From a virus, in the IMG/VR virus record IMGVR_UViG_3300021594_000641, positions 62,001-126,000 of that record: 64,000 bases of DNA; one strand, 5' to 3'. Below are positions 1 to 9,310 of this stretch, one piece after another (positions within the stretch are counted from its first letter, which is position 1; every line of letters starts with the position of its first letter). Both the position numbers and the translations under genes were made by a program. Under the pieces are notes generated by a model. The model was given only the letters and a program-made list of their open reading frames with translations, ran no database searches and was not told the origin of the DNA.

Positions 1-706
1 CCAGGTCTGACTCTTTGGTAGTCAAAGACCTAAAGGTGACGATCATCCTTCCGCCAAAGATGCTGTATTTCTTTTTAAATCTGACATCGCCCAAAAGGCA
101 TTGGACAAAATTTACTTTGTCTTCTTCGTTTATTTCAACTAAGTCTTCTTTGGCCAGGTCCCAACCGCAATGCGGACAGGCCTTTGGTTCTTGTTTTGTT
201 ATTCCTGACTCAGACTTATTTTCGTCTACAGGCGGAGCTGGCTCTTCTACAGGAACAGCCGGAGCAGCCTTTGCCGCTTCTACAGCCTGAGGCTCTGGTA
301 AGTCGTCTACTACAAACGTATCGTTTATTGTTTCTTTAAAGTTAGCGGAGTCTAAAGCTGCTGCCGGGTTCTTAGCTGCGTTTAAAACTTCTGTTACTTT
401 TTTACGTTGCTCCTCCGACAGCTGGCTAATGTCAACTGGCTCTGGAAGTTTCATGTTCTGTCTTGGAACTTGAGGCAAAGCTTCAGGAACAGCTTCGCTT
501 ATTCTCTGAGCTATGTTTGCCGGAAGAGTAGAAGGGTCTGCAACTACTCCGAGCTTCATCAGCCCGTCTCTTTCCATTTCAGTCAGAACTGTACCTGGAG
601 GCATACTTCCTGGCGAGTCAGGAAGCTGGCTTATCGTAGGTTTGGCTGGTGGAGGAACTGGAGGAAGTTTTTTAAAAGATCCAACCCGTTTGATCGGTTT
701 ATCCAT
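1..706 (-). CDS. Tail/baseplate-associated protein with zinc-binding half-site, C-terminus cut by window edge
   Basis: An open minus-strand frame starts at an ATG at 706 (Met-Asp-Lys-Pro) and runs off the left edge without a stop, so at least 235 residues are seen. The N-terminal ~180 residues are rich in Pro, Ala and Glu. A CPHCGW motif near residue 185 looks like half of a zinc site, and a basic, hydrophobic stretch follows (KKYSIFGGRMIVTFRSL). It lies just downstream of the spike gene, so a baseplate or tail-assembly role is inferred from position only. No family was recognised with certainty. Confidence 0.7.
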   Translation of the reverse strand, partial: MDKPIKRVGSFKKLPPVPPPAKPTISQLPDSPGSMPPGTVLTEMERDGLMKLGVVADPSTLPANIAQRISEAVPEALPQVPRQNMKLPEPVDISQLSEEQRKKVTEVLNAAKNPAAALDSANFKETINDTFVVDDLPEPQAVEAAKAAPAVPVEEPAPPVDENKSESGITKQEPKACPHCGWDLAKEDLVEINEEDKVNFVQCLLGDVRFKKKYSIFGGRMIVTFRSLTTKESDL

Positions 707-716
707 GATCGCCCTT

Positions 717-3326
717 TCACTGAATCACTGGGTAGTTTCCGTTTGGAGACTCTGGACTTTCTTCTTCTATCGTAGCAGACGCGTATTCTTCTCCAGGCTT
801 CTTTGCCATAAAGCCGTTAGATCCTTGTGCAGTGTACAGTTTGCTATTTAATTTTCTATAGCTAGTTCCAAGCCAAGCGTCTCTTCCTGGATACGGATAA
901 GTCTCGTTTGAGTTTGTTACTACAGGCTTTTCTTTCCACTTATACGCTGTAAGCCCTGAAGCCCTAGCTCTTTGCGCCCATCGGCTCTCGAACAGCATGA
1001 ACCCTTCTGCTTCGCATTGCTTTGTTGTTCTAAAAGAAAAACCTGCTCCTTCAGCTACGCCTATTCCCTTATAAACTCCGTCAGCAAAATGATTTGAAAA
1101 GTTTTGAATCTTTTCTTCTTTTAAACCAGCGCCTAGATTCGATATGTCGTCCGCGTATTGATTTAAGATGTCCTTACCTTTCTGGTCTATTTCCCCGACA
1201 TATTGAGTTCCGGCAGTAGTAGCTATATGACCATTATTTATTTGAACTGAGCTCTGAAATACGCCGCCTCCCAAAAAGTCTCCTCTGCCTGTCACGTACA
1301 GGCCTCCAGAGATGTATGTGTTGTAAGCTGTGTACTGGTTAGTGGCTATCAGTTGATCTCCAGGACCAAAGTTGTCTGATATGTAAGAAGAAACATAATT
1401 GTTTATAGCTTGGCAGCTGGTAGTTATTGAGTTTGACGCTTCAAACGTCATTTTCCCGTTTCCGACAGTGCCAGCTCCTGACTTTATGTAAACTTCTCCG
1501 GCAAACACAGCAGCTTGATTTGCTGACTTTATTATCACACCATTTGATACGGTATCCGTGCCTATTTGCCCAAAGTCTTGAGTATCTCCTTCTCCTCGGC
1601 TTTCCAGAAGAAGTCCGCCTGTCTTTGAGTTTCCAGCTAGAAGCTGCATGTTCTTTTCAGCTTTTAGCCTAACATCGTTTTCTGAAGCGGATATTTCTAC
1701 AGACTTCCTTGCCCTTACTACAGTGTCTTTTCCAGTCAGAGCCACTAGGTTTCTTCCAGGCCTTAGCTGTATATCCCCAGGACAGCTTATTTCTATACTG
1801 CCTCCTCCCATTCTTATTTCTTCGCCGCCAGGGCCTGCAATAACTACAGTACCGTCCCTAAGTATCGATATAAAACTTAAAGACGGATGGTAGTTTGCTG
1901 AAAACCTGTGGTCTACATCTTTTTCTTTAGCCTCTGGCCTAGGCAAGTAATGATTAGAAGAAAGGTTGGATATAGCGACAGCACTTTCTTTCTCCGGGTC
2001 ATCAAATAATTTCCAATCGTTCGTGTGCTTATAAAAAGGATGAGAAGACCTCCATTTCATGCCATAAGCAAGTTCATCGTCAGCAAGAAGCGCGGCTCCT
2101 GTACCGTCTGGAAAATCGCCACTAAGGCCTGAAGCTATTCCATCTGATTGACTTCCTGTTGGAACGTATCCAGGCGATCTATCTCCGGTTCCGTCTTCAG
2201 GTCTTTTGAATTGAACAGGGCTGTTGAATACCGGAACGTGGGCCAGGAATATTCCCTGAGACGACACCATGTGGTAGTTGCCGTCTAGAGCCAAATGCTC
2301 TTCCCAAACAGCAGGGACGTTCGTAGGGCTGTCCATGCTGAAAATCTGTTTTCCCGGCGGAGGAAGCCTTAATTGCTTCTTGAAGCCTTGCCCAAGAAAA
2401 CCTGCGTATTCCACAAGTCTATGAAAAGGTGTTTGAGTAAGTTCTTTTAGGTCTATCAAAGAAAATTCTGTAGAGTTTTTAAGCACAGCCTCTTGGGTTC
2501 TTTGCTTAAAAAGCTCGATACCTTTTACCAAGCCACCAAGAGATTCCCATAGATAAGGAGAGTGTCCTATTATTGAGGACAGCTCGCTCTCATCGTCAAA
2601 GAAATCCATACTTGTAGTTGCTGACCGTATTTGCAGATTGTGCCCGTGCATCCTAGCTAGCTGATCGTGCCAGAACGCCCAGAATCCGCAGTTTTCATCT
2701 GACCTTAGAAAAGCCATGAAAGGGTCTAGGAATACGGAAGACCCTGTCTCGGTCATTCGACCCCATTCGCCCAAGCATGTCTCGTCTACAGGAGATCCGT
2801 AGGACAGCTTGGCTGGAGGTATAAAGTTTGGATTAAACCTAGCCGTGGTGACTTGTTCAGATATTGGAGTGTTAGTAGACGCCTGGCTTATGAAATCTCT
2901 TATGCTTTTTTCGTTTTCTACAGAGTAACCGTTATCTACTCCAATTATTGTTCCGGTAGTTTCTCCCAAGCCATAGATTACAAATACTCTTGAGCCTGGT
3001 CGTATTGTTCCTACTTTTTGAACACCTGACCCTTGAGTGCCTACTTCTGATAGACAAGAACAAACCAAGGACGCGTTCTTGCCGTCAAGAGTTACCTTGT
3101 ACCAACCGTAAAAAGGAAGAGAGTCATCAACGAAACCGGCCAGCACCCGAGATGTAGTCTCAAGCGCCAGCCGGTTTATTGTTGAGTTTCCTGACTTGTC
3201 GTGCCTTGGCCTGTTAGGGTTCAAGGTCACTTGGTCTAAAGCGTTTATCCGGTTTGACAGTTCCCCTATAAGCCTTTCCATGCGTTGAAGGTAATCAACG
3301 ACATTAAAATGCTCGGGACTCGGCAT
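717..3326 (-). CDS. Baseplate hub/spike-like protein (gp5/VgrG-type beta-helix)
   Basis: The protein has about 869 residues. Residues ~45-140 look like a small beta-barrel (OB-like) region with a GSRVFVIYGLGETTGTIIGV segment. Residues ~480-570 contain short repeating beta strands of the kind seen in the triple-stranded beta-helix of T4 gp5 and VgrG (for example DGTVVIAGPGGEEIRMGG, then VEISASENDVRLKAEKNMQL). The C-terminal third is rich in Gly, Ser and Asn and resembles fibre-like sequence. It follows the tube and sheath genes in transcription order, which fits a membrane-piercing spike. A TTG lies directly before the ATG; the ATG at 3326 behind GAGGG is preferred. The fold assignment is inferred from pattern. 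Confidence 0.6.
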   Translation of the reverse strand: MPSPEHFNVVDYLQRMERLIGELSNRINALDQVTLNPNRPRHDKSGNSTINRLALETTSRVLAGFVDDSLPFYGWYKVTLDGKNASLVCSCLSEVGTQGSGVQKVGTIRPGSRVFVIYGLGETTGTIIGVDNGYSVENEKSIRDFISQASTNTPISEQVTTARFNPNFIPPAKLSYGSPVDETCLGEWGRMTETGSSVFLDPFMAFLRSDENCGFWAFWHDQLARMHGHNLQIRSATTSMDFFDDESELSSIIGHSPYLWESLGGLVKGIELFKQRTQEAVLKNSTEFSLIDLKELTQTPFHRLVEYAGFLGQGFKKQLRLPPPGKQIFSMDSPTNVPAVWEEHLALDGNYHMVSSQGIFLAHVPVFNSPVQFKRPEDGTGDRSPGYVPTGSQSDGIASGLSGDFPDGTGAALLADDELAYGMKWRSSHPFYKHTNDWKLFDDPEKESAVAISNLSSNHYLPRPEAKEKDVDHRFSANYHPSLSFISILRDGTVVIAGPGGEEIRMGGGSIEISCPGDIQLRPGRNLVALTGKDTVVRARKSVEISASENDVRLKAEKNMQLLAGNSKTGGLLLESRGEGDTQDFGQIGTDTVSNGVIIKSANQAAVFAGEVYIKSGAGTVGNGKMTFEASNSITTSCQAINNYVSSYISDNFGPGDQLIATNQYTAYNTYISGGLYVTGRGDFLGGGVFQSSVQINNGHIATTAGTQYVGEIDQKGKDILNQYADDISNLGAGLKEEKIQNFSNHFADGVYKGIGVAEGAGFSFRTTKQCEAEGFMLFESRWAQRARASGLTAYKWKEKPVVTNSNETYPYPGRDAWLGTSYRKLNSKLYTAQGSNGFMAKKPGEEYASATIEEESPESPNGNYPVIQ

Positions 3327-3338
3327 CAAACCCTCGCT

Positions 3339-3860
3339 TTATGCCGCCGCTTGTTGCTTGTACATAGCGCCGGTCTGACAGGAAACATTTTCGCTAATCA
3401 TCATATCAGCGGCCTGCACAGAGTAAGCAACGTTGCTAGCGATAACGTCGCGAGCAATCAGAGACATTACTCCCTGGCCCTGCCCTTGGCCTGGAACAGA
3501 CCAGTTACAGGGAGCCGAGCCTAGTACGAAAGCTAGGGTGTGGTCTTCAGCTTTGCCGCTGCAAACATCACCAAGCTTTTGTAGCAGATCGGTCTGAACA
3601 CTGATAGGTCCGACGATACGCCCCAAGGTCATGGTGCCTTGAGTACGACCGACGACATAATAACGATAGGCGCTACCAACTTCAAAGATCTGATTGACTT
3701 GCTGTTGGTAGGTAGCTTGAAAACTTTGCACCAAGCTGCCTGCAGGCCCGTTAGCGCCAAGCAGACCACCGCCGAAGAGCAAAGCGTTGTCAGCCGTGAA
3801 GGCCCCACCCAATTGTGAGGGCCTTCTGCCTAGAACGTCAAAACCTGCACCCACACCCAT
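3339..3860 (-). CDS. Putative tail tube protein
   Basis: This is a 173-residue protein that starts Met-Gly-Val-Gly behind a GGGGAGGT ribosome binding site. It is beta-rich in the middle (YRYYVVGRTQGTMTLGRIVG) and has an Ala/Gln-rich tail. Size, lack of cysteine-rich modules and position directly downstream of the sheath gene match the sheath-tube pair of myoviruses. The assignment rests mainly on this gene order. The C-terminal half holds two cysteines (VCSG, APCN) and a short Gly-Gln repeat (GQGQGQG). Confidence 0.6.
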   Translation of the reverse strand: MGVGAGFDVLGRRPSQLGGAFTADNALLFGGGLLGANGPAGSLVQSFQATYQQQVNQIFEVGSAYRYYVVGRTQGTMTLGRIVGPISVQTDLLQKLGDVCSGKAEDHTLAFVLGSAPCNWSVPGQGQGQGVMSLIARDVIASNVAYSVQAADMMISENVSCQTGAMYKQQAAA

Positions 3861-3883
3861 GTTATATACCTCCCCTCAGTTGA

Positions 3884-6646
3884 TTAGACGACCAACTTAA
3901 GTTCAATGTTGTTAAGAGGATAAGGAATGGTCAGGTTGATTTCGACCACAACCCTGTCCTTGTAGAGAGCGTGAGCTCTTACTACAGCAACAGTACCTTC
4001 CAGAAGCTGGGGACCTGCGGAGGTTCCAGCGACGGGAGCCTTCAGGGCGTCGACAGAGGAATCTACCAAGAACCTGATGGCCTGGATGGTGTCTCTGTTG
4101 ACGTTAGACTTACCGATGAATGGAGACAGGGCTTCCTTCAACACGTAAGCTATGGCGTCAACGTTCACGCGCACCATTTCTTCTCGGGTGTTTAGATCCG
4201 AGGGATCTGTGGTAACAGCGTGACGGTTGAAGATTTGACCTGCGGCGTTCTTGGCGATTATCCAACCGCCAGAACCAGCGACTATGTTTAGCTGACTGCC
4301 GTTGAGGCTTCCAACCAAGCTGCCCACGTCATCGATACCAGATACCGTGACATTGGTTAGGCCTTGCTGGGGAAGTACGCCTGAACGAAGACCAGCTATA
4401 GCCGCTGCAGCGAAGTAACCTGCGAAGGTTAGCCCGTTTGCGCCTACAGTGTCGTTGGCGATAGCCACAACTCTTCTGTTTGCGTACTGAGCAACCTTGT
4501 CCTTGGCAGCGTTAGCCAAATCAGTTTTGTTCAGGTTACGCCAAATTTCTACGCGCTGAGCTACGGTCACTGCTGACGTATGCCCAGATACTAGGCGCAA
4601 GCTGCCTTCAGACAACACTTCGTCCACAACGAACTCAGAGTAGGATTCGTTGCCAAAACCATCGGTGCTGTATAGGAAGCGAACGATGTCGCCAGCTCTT
4701 ACACCGTTTGTTTGGAACTTAGCGTTGTTAGCTGGAACTGACAGCAGGGTGTACTGAGTTCCTGAGGTGAAAGGATCGTCGGCAATCTTGGCAAGAGCCG
4801 CGCTGCCGTTAGAGGTCAAGCTGGAATCAACTACAGCCTTTACTCTAGGTACTGTGATTCCGAATACTGCTCCCTTGTAGTTAGCAACTTCAGGAGCTGA
4901 TTCGGCCAGAACCTGAGCCTTCCAGGCGTCAAGGACTGTTTCGTTATCTGTTAGAGGTACCAAGTTGTAAACTTGATTGTTACCTTCTACCAGCTCAAGA
5001 GCTTGCAGCCATGATTCTGTGTCAGAGGGATCAGCGATACCCGTGAAGTACACAGGCTGGCCGTTGGAGTTTTGCAAAGCCAAAGACACGCCCCAGAACA
5101 GGGGATTGTCAGGAGAGCTCTGCCCAAGCAAACCTGGAAGGTCAGCTATGTTTGTAACGCTTTCAAGAGCGCCAACATAATCAGACAACCAAGCTCGGTA
5201 CTCTACAAACAGCGTTCCGCCCTTTAGAGGCAAAGGAAGCTTAACGCCGCCGTCTGTCCAGCTTGAGTCGTAAAGCTGGATTCCGGAATGCACTGTTATT
5301 TCAGTGTCTGTTGTTGTGTAAGAAAGATTTGGAGCGTCAGCCTCCAACTCTTGAGCGATCTGCAAGTTCTTTTTGATGTAAAGCTTAAGGTCTAGGTCCG
5401 TGGCTGATTGAATAGCCTCGGGTAGGTCGTCAGCTAAGATCAGGGTTTTGATAGCGCCCTGCTTAGCTGCAGTTACTAAGACGTAATACTTGTCGCCCTT
5501 GCATAGGGCTGTTTGGTTGAAAGCAGCCGTAACGCCGTAGTTGCCTACCGGCTTAGCTACGTTTGCAGCAGTTACAACGGTAGGACCGCTTACATCGTAA
5601 CCAGTTGTTGTGGTCACGGTGATTTCGGGGCCAGAGGCATAAGCTCCGCCCTTGGTCACTTCAATAATGTAAGTAGTATCCTGAGTTCCGCTGTAAGTGC
5701 CGGCGGCTGTAATTGTAGGAGCAACGAAAGCCTGGTTTACCGTAAAGCTCCACTTCTGTCCTACAACCAGATCGTTTTCGCTAATACCGTTTAGGTTAGC
5801 TATCGAGCTGGTTGAGTTAGTGTCTACAGCGTTAAATGTTACAAGCAGGCCTCTTGTGCCAATTTCTGTGGCGCTTCCTGCCGTAGCTGGCGTTATGCTA
5901 GCTTGGTTATCTCTACCGCTAGCGCTTGTAACTCTAAAACGAGCAGTAGTAAAGTCTGCGTCTACTGAACTTTTGATGACTTCAACAGTGTAAGTTTCTG
6001 TTATGTCACCAGTCGGTCTGCCGTCATAGGCTGATGCGTTGGCAGAGACGGTTACAGCGTTCTTTAGACCTAGTGTTTGAGAAACTACACTCAAAGTCTG
6101 ATTGGTCTTGTTAGAGGAGTCGTAAACTTCTGTTGTGTTAACAGCTCCTGCTATGGTCTCACCAGCAAACCCCTTGATTGAGGTAGTTAGCTCGTAAGGA
6201 GTTCCGGAGTTGATTCCGCGCACGTAAACCACGTCGCCAATTTGGGCATCGCGGTCGTACATGACTGCAGATCTTGGATAGGACGTTCCGTTAGACTTGA
6301 ACGAGGTTCCAGCGTCACGGACTCTGTTTTTGAATCCTGATACTGGTGCTACAGTTGAACCTACGCTTGAGTCATTTACGTAGTATTCAAGAAGAGCGTC
6401 TTCGGCATACAGCTTCACAAAGCTGAAGTCCACCTGAGACCCGGCTGGGCGCTCAGGCCACAGGTATGGAGTGTCGCTTACAGAGTCGTACTCTCCAAGA
6501 TTGATGACATCCTTTTCATCAGAATTGGAGTACCTGAAAAGCTTGGCTTGAGGTCCAGCGATGTGTGCCGATCTTGGCACAGCCGTGGCCGCAGGCGCGA
6601 TATTGAATTCTTGGAATACCAAAACCTGTGGAAGAACGTATGCCAT
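3884..6646 (-). CDS. Contractile tail sheath protein
   Basis: This 920-residue protein forms the contractile sheath around the tail tube. The N-terminus (MAYVLPQVLVFQEFN) is typical of sheath subunits, which start with a short strand. The last ~220 residues show the conserved sheath core: a TREEMVRVNVDAIAYVLKEA segment, FIGKSNVNRDTIQAIRFLVD, and a final beta-rich VVVEINLTIPYPLNNIEL. The middle (~120-480) contains Thr/Ser/Ala-rich beta-sandwich-like insertions, making the protein clearly longer than T4 gp18 (659 residues). These insertions probably decorate the outside of the tail. It is followed by the tube candidate. Confidence 0.9.
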   Translation of the reverse strand: MAYVLPQVLVFQEFNIAPAATAVPRSAHIAGPQAKLFRYSNSDEKDVINLGEYDSVSDTPYLWPERPAGSQVDFSFVKLYAEDALLEYYVNDSSVGSTVAPVSGFKNRVRDAGTSFKSNGTSYPRSAVMYDRDAQIGDVVYVRGINSGTPYELTTSIKGFAGETIAGAVNTTEVYDSSNKTNQTLSVVSQTLGLKNAVTVSANASAYDGRPTGDITETYTVEVIKSSVDADFTTARFRVTSASGRDNQASITPATAGSATEIGTRGLLVTFNAVDTNSTSSIANLNGISENDLVVGQKWSFTVNQAFVAPTITAAGTYSGTQDTTYIIEVTKGGAYASGPEITVTTTTGYDVSGPTVVTAANVAKPVGNYGVTAAFNQTALCKGDKYYVLVTAAKQGAIKTLILADDLPEAIQSATDLDLKLYIKKNLQIAQELEADAPNLSYTTTDTEITVHSGIQLYDSSWTDGGVKLPLPLKGGTLFVEYRAWLSDYVGALESVTNIADLPGLLGQSSPDNPLFWGVSLALQNSNGQPVYFTGIADPSDTESWLQALELVEGNNQVYNLVPLTDNETVLDAWKAQVLAESAPEVANYKGAVFGITVPRVKAVVDSSLTSNGSAALAKIADDPFTSGTQYTLLSVPANNAKFQTNGVRAGDIVRFLYSTDGFGNESYSEFVVDEVLSEGSLRLVSGHTSAVTVAQRVEIWRNLNKTDLANAAKDKVAQYANRRVVAIANDTVGANGLTFAGYFAAAAIAGLRSGVLPQQGLTNVTVSGIDDVGSLVGSLNGSQLNIVAGSGGWIIAKNAAGQIFNRHAVTTDPSDLNTREEMVRVNVDAIAYVLKEALSPFIGKSNVNRDTIQAIRFLVDSSVDALKAPVAGTSAGPQLLEGTVAVVRAHALYKDRVVVEINLTIPYPLNNIELKLVV

Positions 6647-6678
6647 GGTTTCCTCCGTAAGAGCCCCTACTCGTTAAT

Positions 6679-7305
6679 TTAAGGGATGAACTTAGACAAC
6701 ACAATCCTTTTCAACACTGGACTTTGCGTTACAAGCTGCCAATTTTCATCAGCAGCATACGACACTGTTACCGGTACGCCGTAATTCTCTTTCGATTCCT
6801 CAAGCTCAAAAAGTCCGCCGACTTGAGCTAAGGTGAATCGTTTAAGATCTAGTTCTTGTCTGATTATCGGGCCAAACTGCATCATTTCTCTGTAAACTTC
6901 AGCAGCCAATATTTCTGCTTCTGTACCCTTGCCCGATATGCAGAAGAAAGTGTGGCTGCCTGTAATCAATGCTGAATAATCTCTAGCTCCTGTTAATGGT
7001 ACATTACCGAGGTACCTATCGTCTATACTGATTCTTTGCACTTGCCAGTCATTTCTTTTAATTATGATTGCAGGCCTTTTTTGGGTCAAGTCAGGCCTCC
7101 ATTGAGTTATAGATTCAACAACTAAATCTGTTGAAGGTACAGCTTTCCATAACTTACCCCTTAACTCTTTTGCCTCTATATTGTTAGGGTCTGAAAAGTG
7201 ATTTATAAACCACTCTCTAAAGAACCCAGTCATCAAATGGGGTCTTGGCGCTATTGAGCACCAGTTGCTTATCTTCTCTGGGTCATGCGTCTCTGGCGTG
7301 CTCAT
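6679..7305 (-). CDS. Tail terminator/completion-like protein
   Basis: The 208-residue protein is soluble-looking, with mixed alpha and beta character and no signal or membrane segment. The central part (RPAIIIKRNDWQVQRISIDD) and following GSHTFFCISGKGTEAEILA stretch resemble proteins that cap tails near the neck. It sits immediately upstream of the sheath gene, the usual place for a tail terminator. Homology was not established, so the function is inferred from gene order. Its start overlaps the end of the small upstream gene by 23 bp. Confidence 0.5.
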   Translation of the reverse strand: MSTPETHDPEKISNWCSIAPRPHLMTGFFREWFINHFSDPNNIEAKELRGKLWKAVPSTDLVVESITQWRPDLTQKRPAIIIKRNDWQVQRISIDDRYLGNVPLTGARDYSALITGSHTFFCISGKGTEAEILAAEVYREMMQFGPIIRQELDLKRFTLAQVGGLFELEESKENYGVPVTVSYAADENWQLVTQSPVLKRIVLSKFIP

Positions 7306-7441
7306 TATTCTTCTCCAAACCCAGAGACTTAGCTATAACTTTTTTAAGATTTTCGTCAGGTTCCCAATTAAGCAGACTTTTCTTGGGAAGAAGCGTTGTT
7401 CTCTTAGTGTTATCGTCAAGAGTTTTAGCGGGCTTGTCCAT
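7283..7441 (-). CDS. Small conserved-looking protein, 52 aa
   Basis: A short frame starts at ATG 7441, sharing one base with the stop of the upstream gene (TAATG), and ends at TGA 7283-7285 inside the next gene. The peptide begins MDKPAKTLDDNTKRT and is charged, with a helical second half. The start/stop coupling on both sides and the lack of any other gene in the gap support it being real. Function is unknown. Confidence 0.6.
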   Translation of the reverse strand: MDKPAKTLDDNTKRTTLLPKKSLLNWEPDENLKKVIAKSLGLEKNNEHARDA

Positions 7442-8259
7442 TAAGATCCCTCTAAAGGAATAGTATAAACTATATCAGAGAAATTAGCCTGTCTAACGTT
7501 TACTTTGGTGACAATAGGATAACCGCGCATTTCCGCAGCCGCCACCACTTCGTGAATTATAAATCTCCTGTCGCTTCCAGAGTCTACGAACACGTCGTAG
7601 CTGTCTGGTATTGGATCTCCAAGCATTCGGCACTCTTGAAACACAACTTCTTTTTTAGTGCCTACAGCCTGGACGTTGTCCATCTCTTCTCTTGCTGCGT
7701 GCAAAGCTAGCTCTAGATATGAAGGGACTGCTGCAAAATATCCTTGAGTTATTCCAGTACCTTTGCATACAGAGCAGTTGCTGTCAGTTACTTCTTCAGT
7801 CAAATAGTCCGTACAGGTAGTACATCGCGACCCGTAACGTTTCCTTTTTAAGAGAAATCCCTTCAATGAAGTGTACTTTTTATGCCTAAGGGTTTCTTTT
7901 CTAATTACGTCTCTAGATAGACGCCAATCTCTAAATTGTAAGTTTTTACTAGCTGAAACTATCTCTGAATAGTAAGTGCGTACTGGAGTTACTAGCTTAA
8001 CTCGGTAATAAAAATCTTGAGTTTGAGCGAATATCCTTTTTTCATCATCTTCCAAAAAATAAGTGTTAGTAGCCGATAAGCCTATGTTTGAAAACTGAGG
8101 ATTGTTTGTAGAAGAGTAAGCGCCCTGCAGAGTAAACGTATGAGGCTGTTTGTCTGTAAACAGCCTGGACAATACCCATTCAACTCTAGTCGTTCCCTCG
8201 ACAGAGTATTTTATAAAGACCCGTTCAAACGGACTGGCTATTTGTGACCTGTCGGTCAT
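7441..8259 (-). CDS. Neck/connector-like protein with treble-clef zinc site
   Basis: The 272-residue protein has a clear four-cysteine zinc site near residues 148-172 (CTTCTDY, then CSVCKGTG). Phage neck and baseplate proteins sometimes carry such a knuckle between beta domains. The N-terminal ~110 residues look beta-rich (RVEWVLSRLF, YYRVKLVTPVRTYYSEIV), and the C-terminus is also beta-rich (GYPIVTKVNVRQANFSDIVY). It lies between the tail terminator-like gene and a probable head-tail connector. A virion role is inferred from context. Confidence 0.55.
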   Translation of the reverse strand: MTDRSQIASPFERVFIKYSVEGTTRVEWVLSRLFTDKQPHTFTLQGAYSSTNNPQFSNIGLSATNTYFLEDDEKRIFAQTQDFYYRVKLVTPVRTYYSEIVSASKNLQFRDWRLSRDVIRKETLRHKKYTSLKGFLLKRKRYGSRCTTCTDYLTEEVTDSNCSVCKGTGITQGYFAAVPSYLELALHAAREEMDNVQAVGTKKEVVFQECRMLGDPIPDSYDVFVDSGSDRRFIIHEVVAAAEMRGYPIVTKVNVRQANFSDIVYTIPLEGS

Positions 8260-8262
8260 GGC

Positions 8263-9189
8263 TTATCTCCAACGGCCACCGTAATCGTAGCCAGAGCCGA
8301 ACGAGCCGTTCCAGTTTTGAGCGTTGTACTGGGCTTTCTTGTTCTTTACCCAAGCTTGGTATTCTCCAAGCATCTGAGCGCCCATCTGCTCGTATTCTGC
8401 GGCTTTGTTCTTGTCGTCTATCTGCATACCGCCAGCAGAGTAAGGAAGATGGTTTCTTCTGTAGTGCTTTGCAGCTATCTGGTACAGATATCCCATTATC
8501 CCGTTTAGTAGCATGACGGGATTTGGAAAATTGGTGCTGTCAAACTTCTGGGTTATTGGAGGCTGAGCTGAATTGAAATGCTGCAAGCATCGTATAGCTG
8601 ATTCTACAATTTCTGTAAGATCGAACTCTAGTTCAGACAACAAATAGTTATCTTCTGGAGAATTGTCCCTGAGAAACACTCTGATGTCTTCAGGGGAAGG
8701 AACTCCCTTGAAATTAACGTTTGTTCCAAACTCGCCTCTATCTACCATCAAGAAAAAGGAAGAAGTAAACAGTATTGACGAGTCAGAGTCCATGAACGCA
8801 AACTGACCGCGCATTATTCCATTCAGTTCAGTGGCGGCTGCAGGCACTCTAGCCCTAATTACTCCAGCCTCTGGGTTTATGACAATAGCTTCTAGTTCTA
8901 CTGGAGCGTTTTCTTGTGATTCGCTTATAACCTCACGCATTTTTCCTATTATTCTTTGAGACCCGGATCCTTCGCTCATTGAGCTTGAAATGCTTGAGCT
9001 GAAACCGCACTCAGTAAGGTTTATAGGTCTGCCTTCGGAATCCCTCAGGACTAACTCCATTACCGGAGTAACTCCCTGACTGGTTAGCAAAGAAGGTATC
9101 TTGGCCAGTATAGGCTGACCTTCAACTCGGGTTACTCTAGGTCTGATTATGATTTGTTCAGAACAATTGATTATCGAAGGATCAGGCAT
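8263..9189 (-). CDS. Head-tail connector or neck protein, two-domain
   Basis: This 308-residue protein has a beta-rich N-terminal domain (~1-165). The C-terminal helical domain includes VMLLNGIMGYLYQIAAKHYR near residue 230 and an Asn/Gly/Tyr-rich tail (NGSFGSGYDYGG). The C-terminal segment resembles a motif seen in structural proteins of other large phages. It is the first gene after the terminator at 9266-9304 and heads the neck-tail transcription block. The exact role is not certain. Confidence 0.5.
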   Translation of the reverse strand: MPDPSIINCSEQIIIRPRVTRVEGQPILAKIPSLLTSQGVTPVMELVLRDSEGRPINLTECGFSSSISSSMSEGSGSQRIIGKMREVISESQENAPVELEAIVINPEAGVIRARVPAAATELNGIMRGQFAFMDSDSSILFTSSFFLMVDRGEFGTNVNFKGVPSPEDIRVFLRDNSPEDNYLLSELEFDLTEIVESAIRCLQHFNSAQPPITQKFDSTNFPNPVMLLNGIMGYLYQIAAKHYRRNHLPYSAGGMQIDDKNKAAEYEQMGAQMLGEYQAWVKNKKAQYNAQNWNGSFGSGYDYGGRWR

Positions 9190-9256
9190 TTATTGACCCT
9201 CTGGGTAAATTTAGTTTATAGCTTATTTGGTCATACTACCATACGTAACTTTATGC

Positions 9257-9304
9257 CTGATAGCTAAAAAAAACCCACCGCCAAGGCGCTAGCCTCAACG
9301 GTGG
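9257..9304 (-). terminator. Intrinsic terminator with AGCTATCAG box
   Basis: On the minus strand CCACCG (revcomp 9299-9304) pairs with CGGTGG (9275-9280) around a nested GGC-GCTA-GCC hairpin, followed by eight T residues. The sequence AGCTATCAG (revcomp 9257-9265) follows the T-tract directly. It ends the small membrane-protein transcript and separates it from the neck-tail block. Confidence 0.8.
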
Positions 9305-9310
9305 TTCTGG

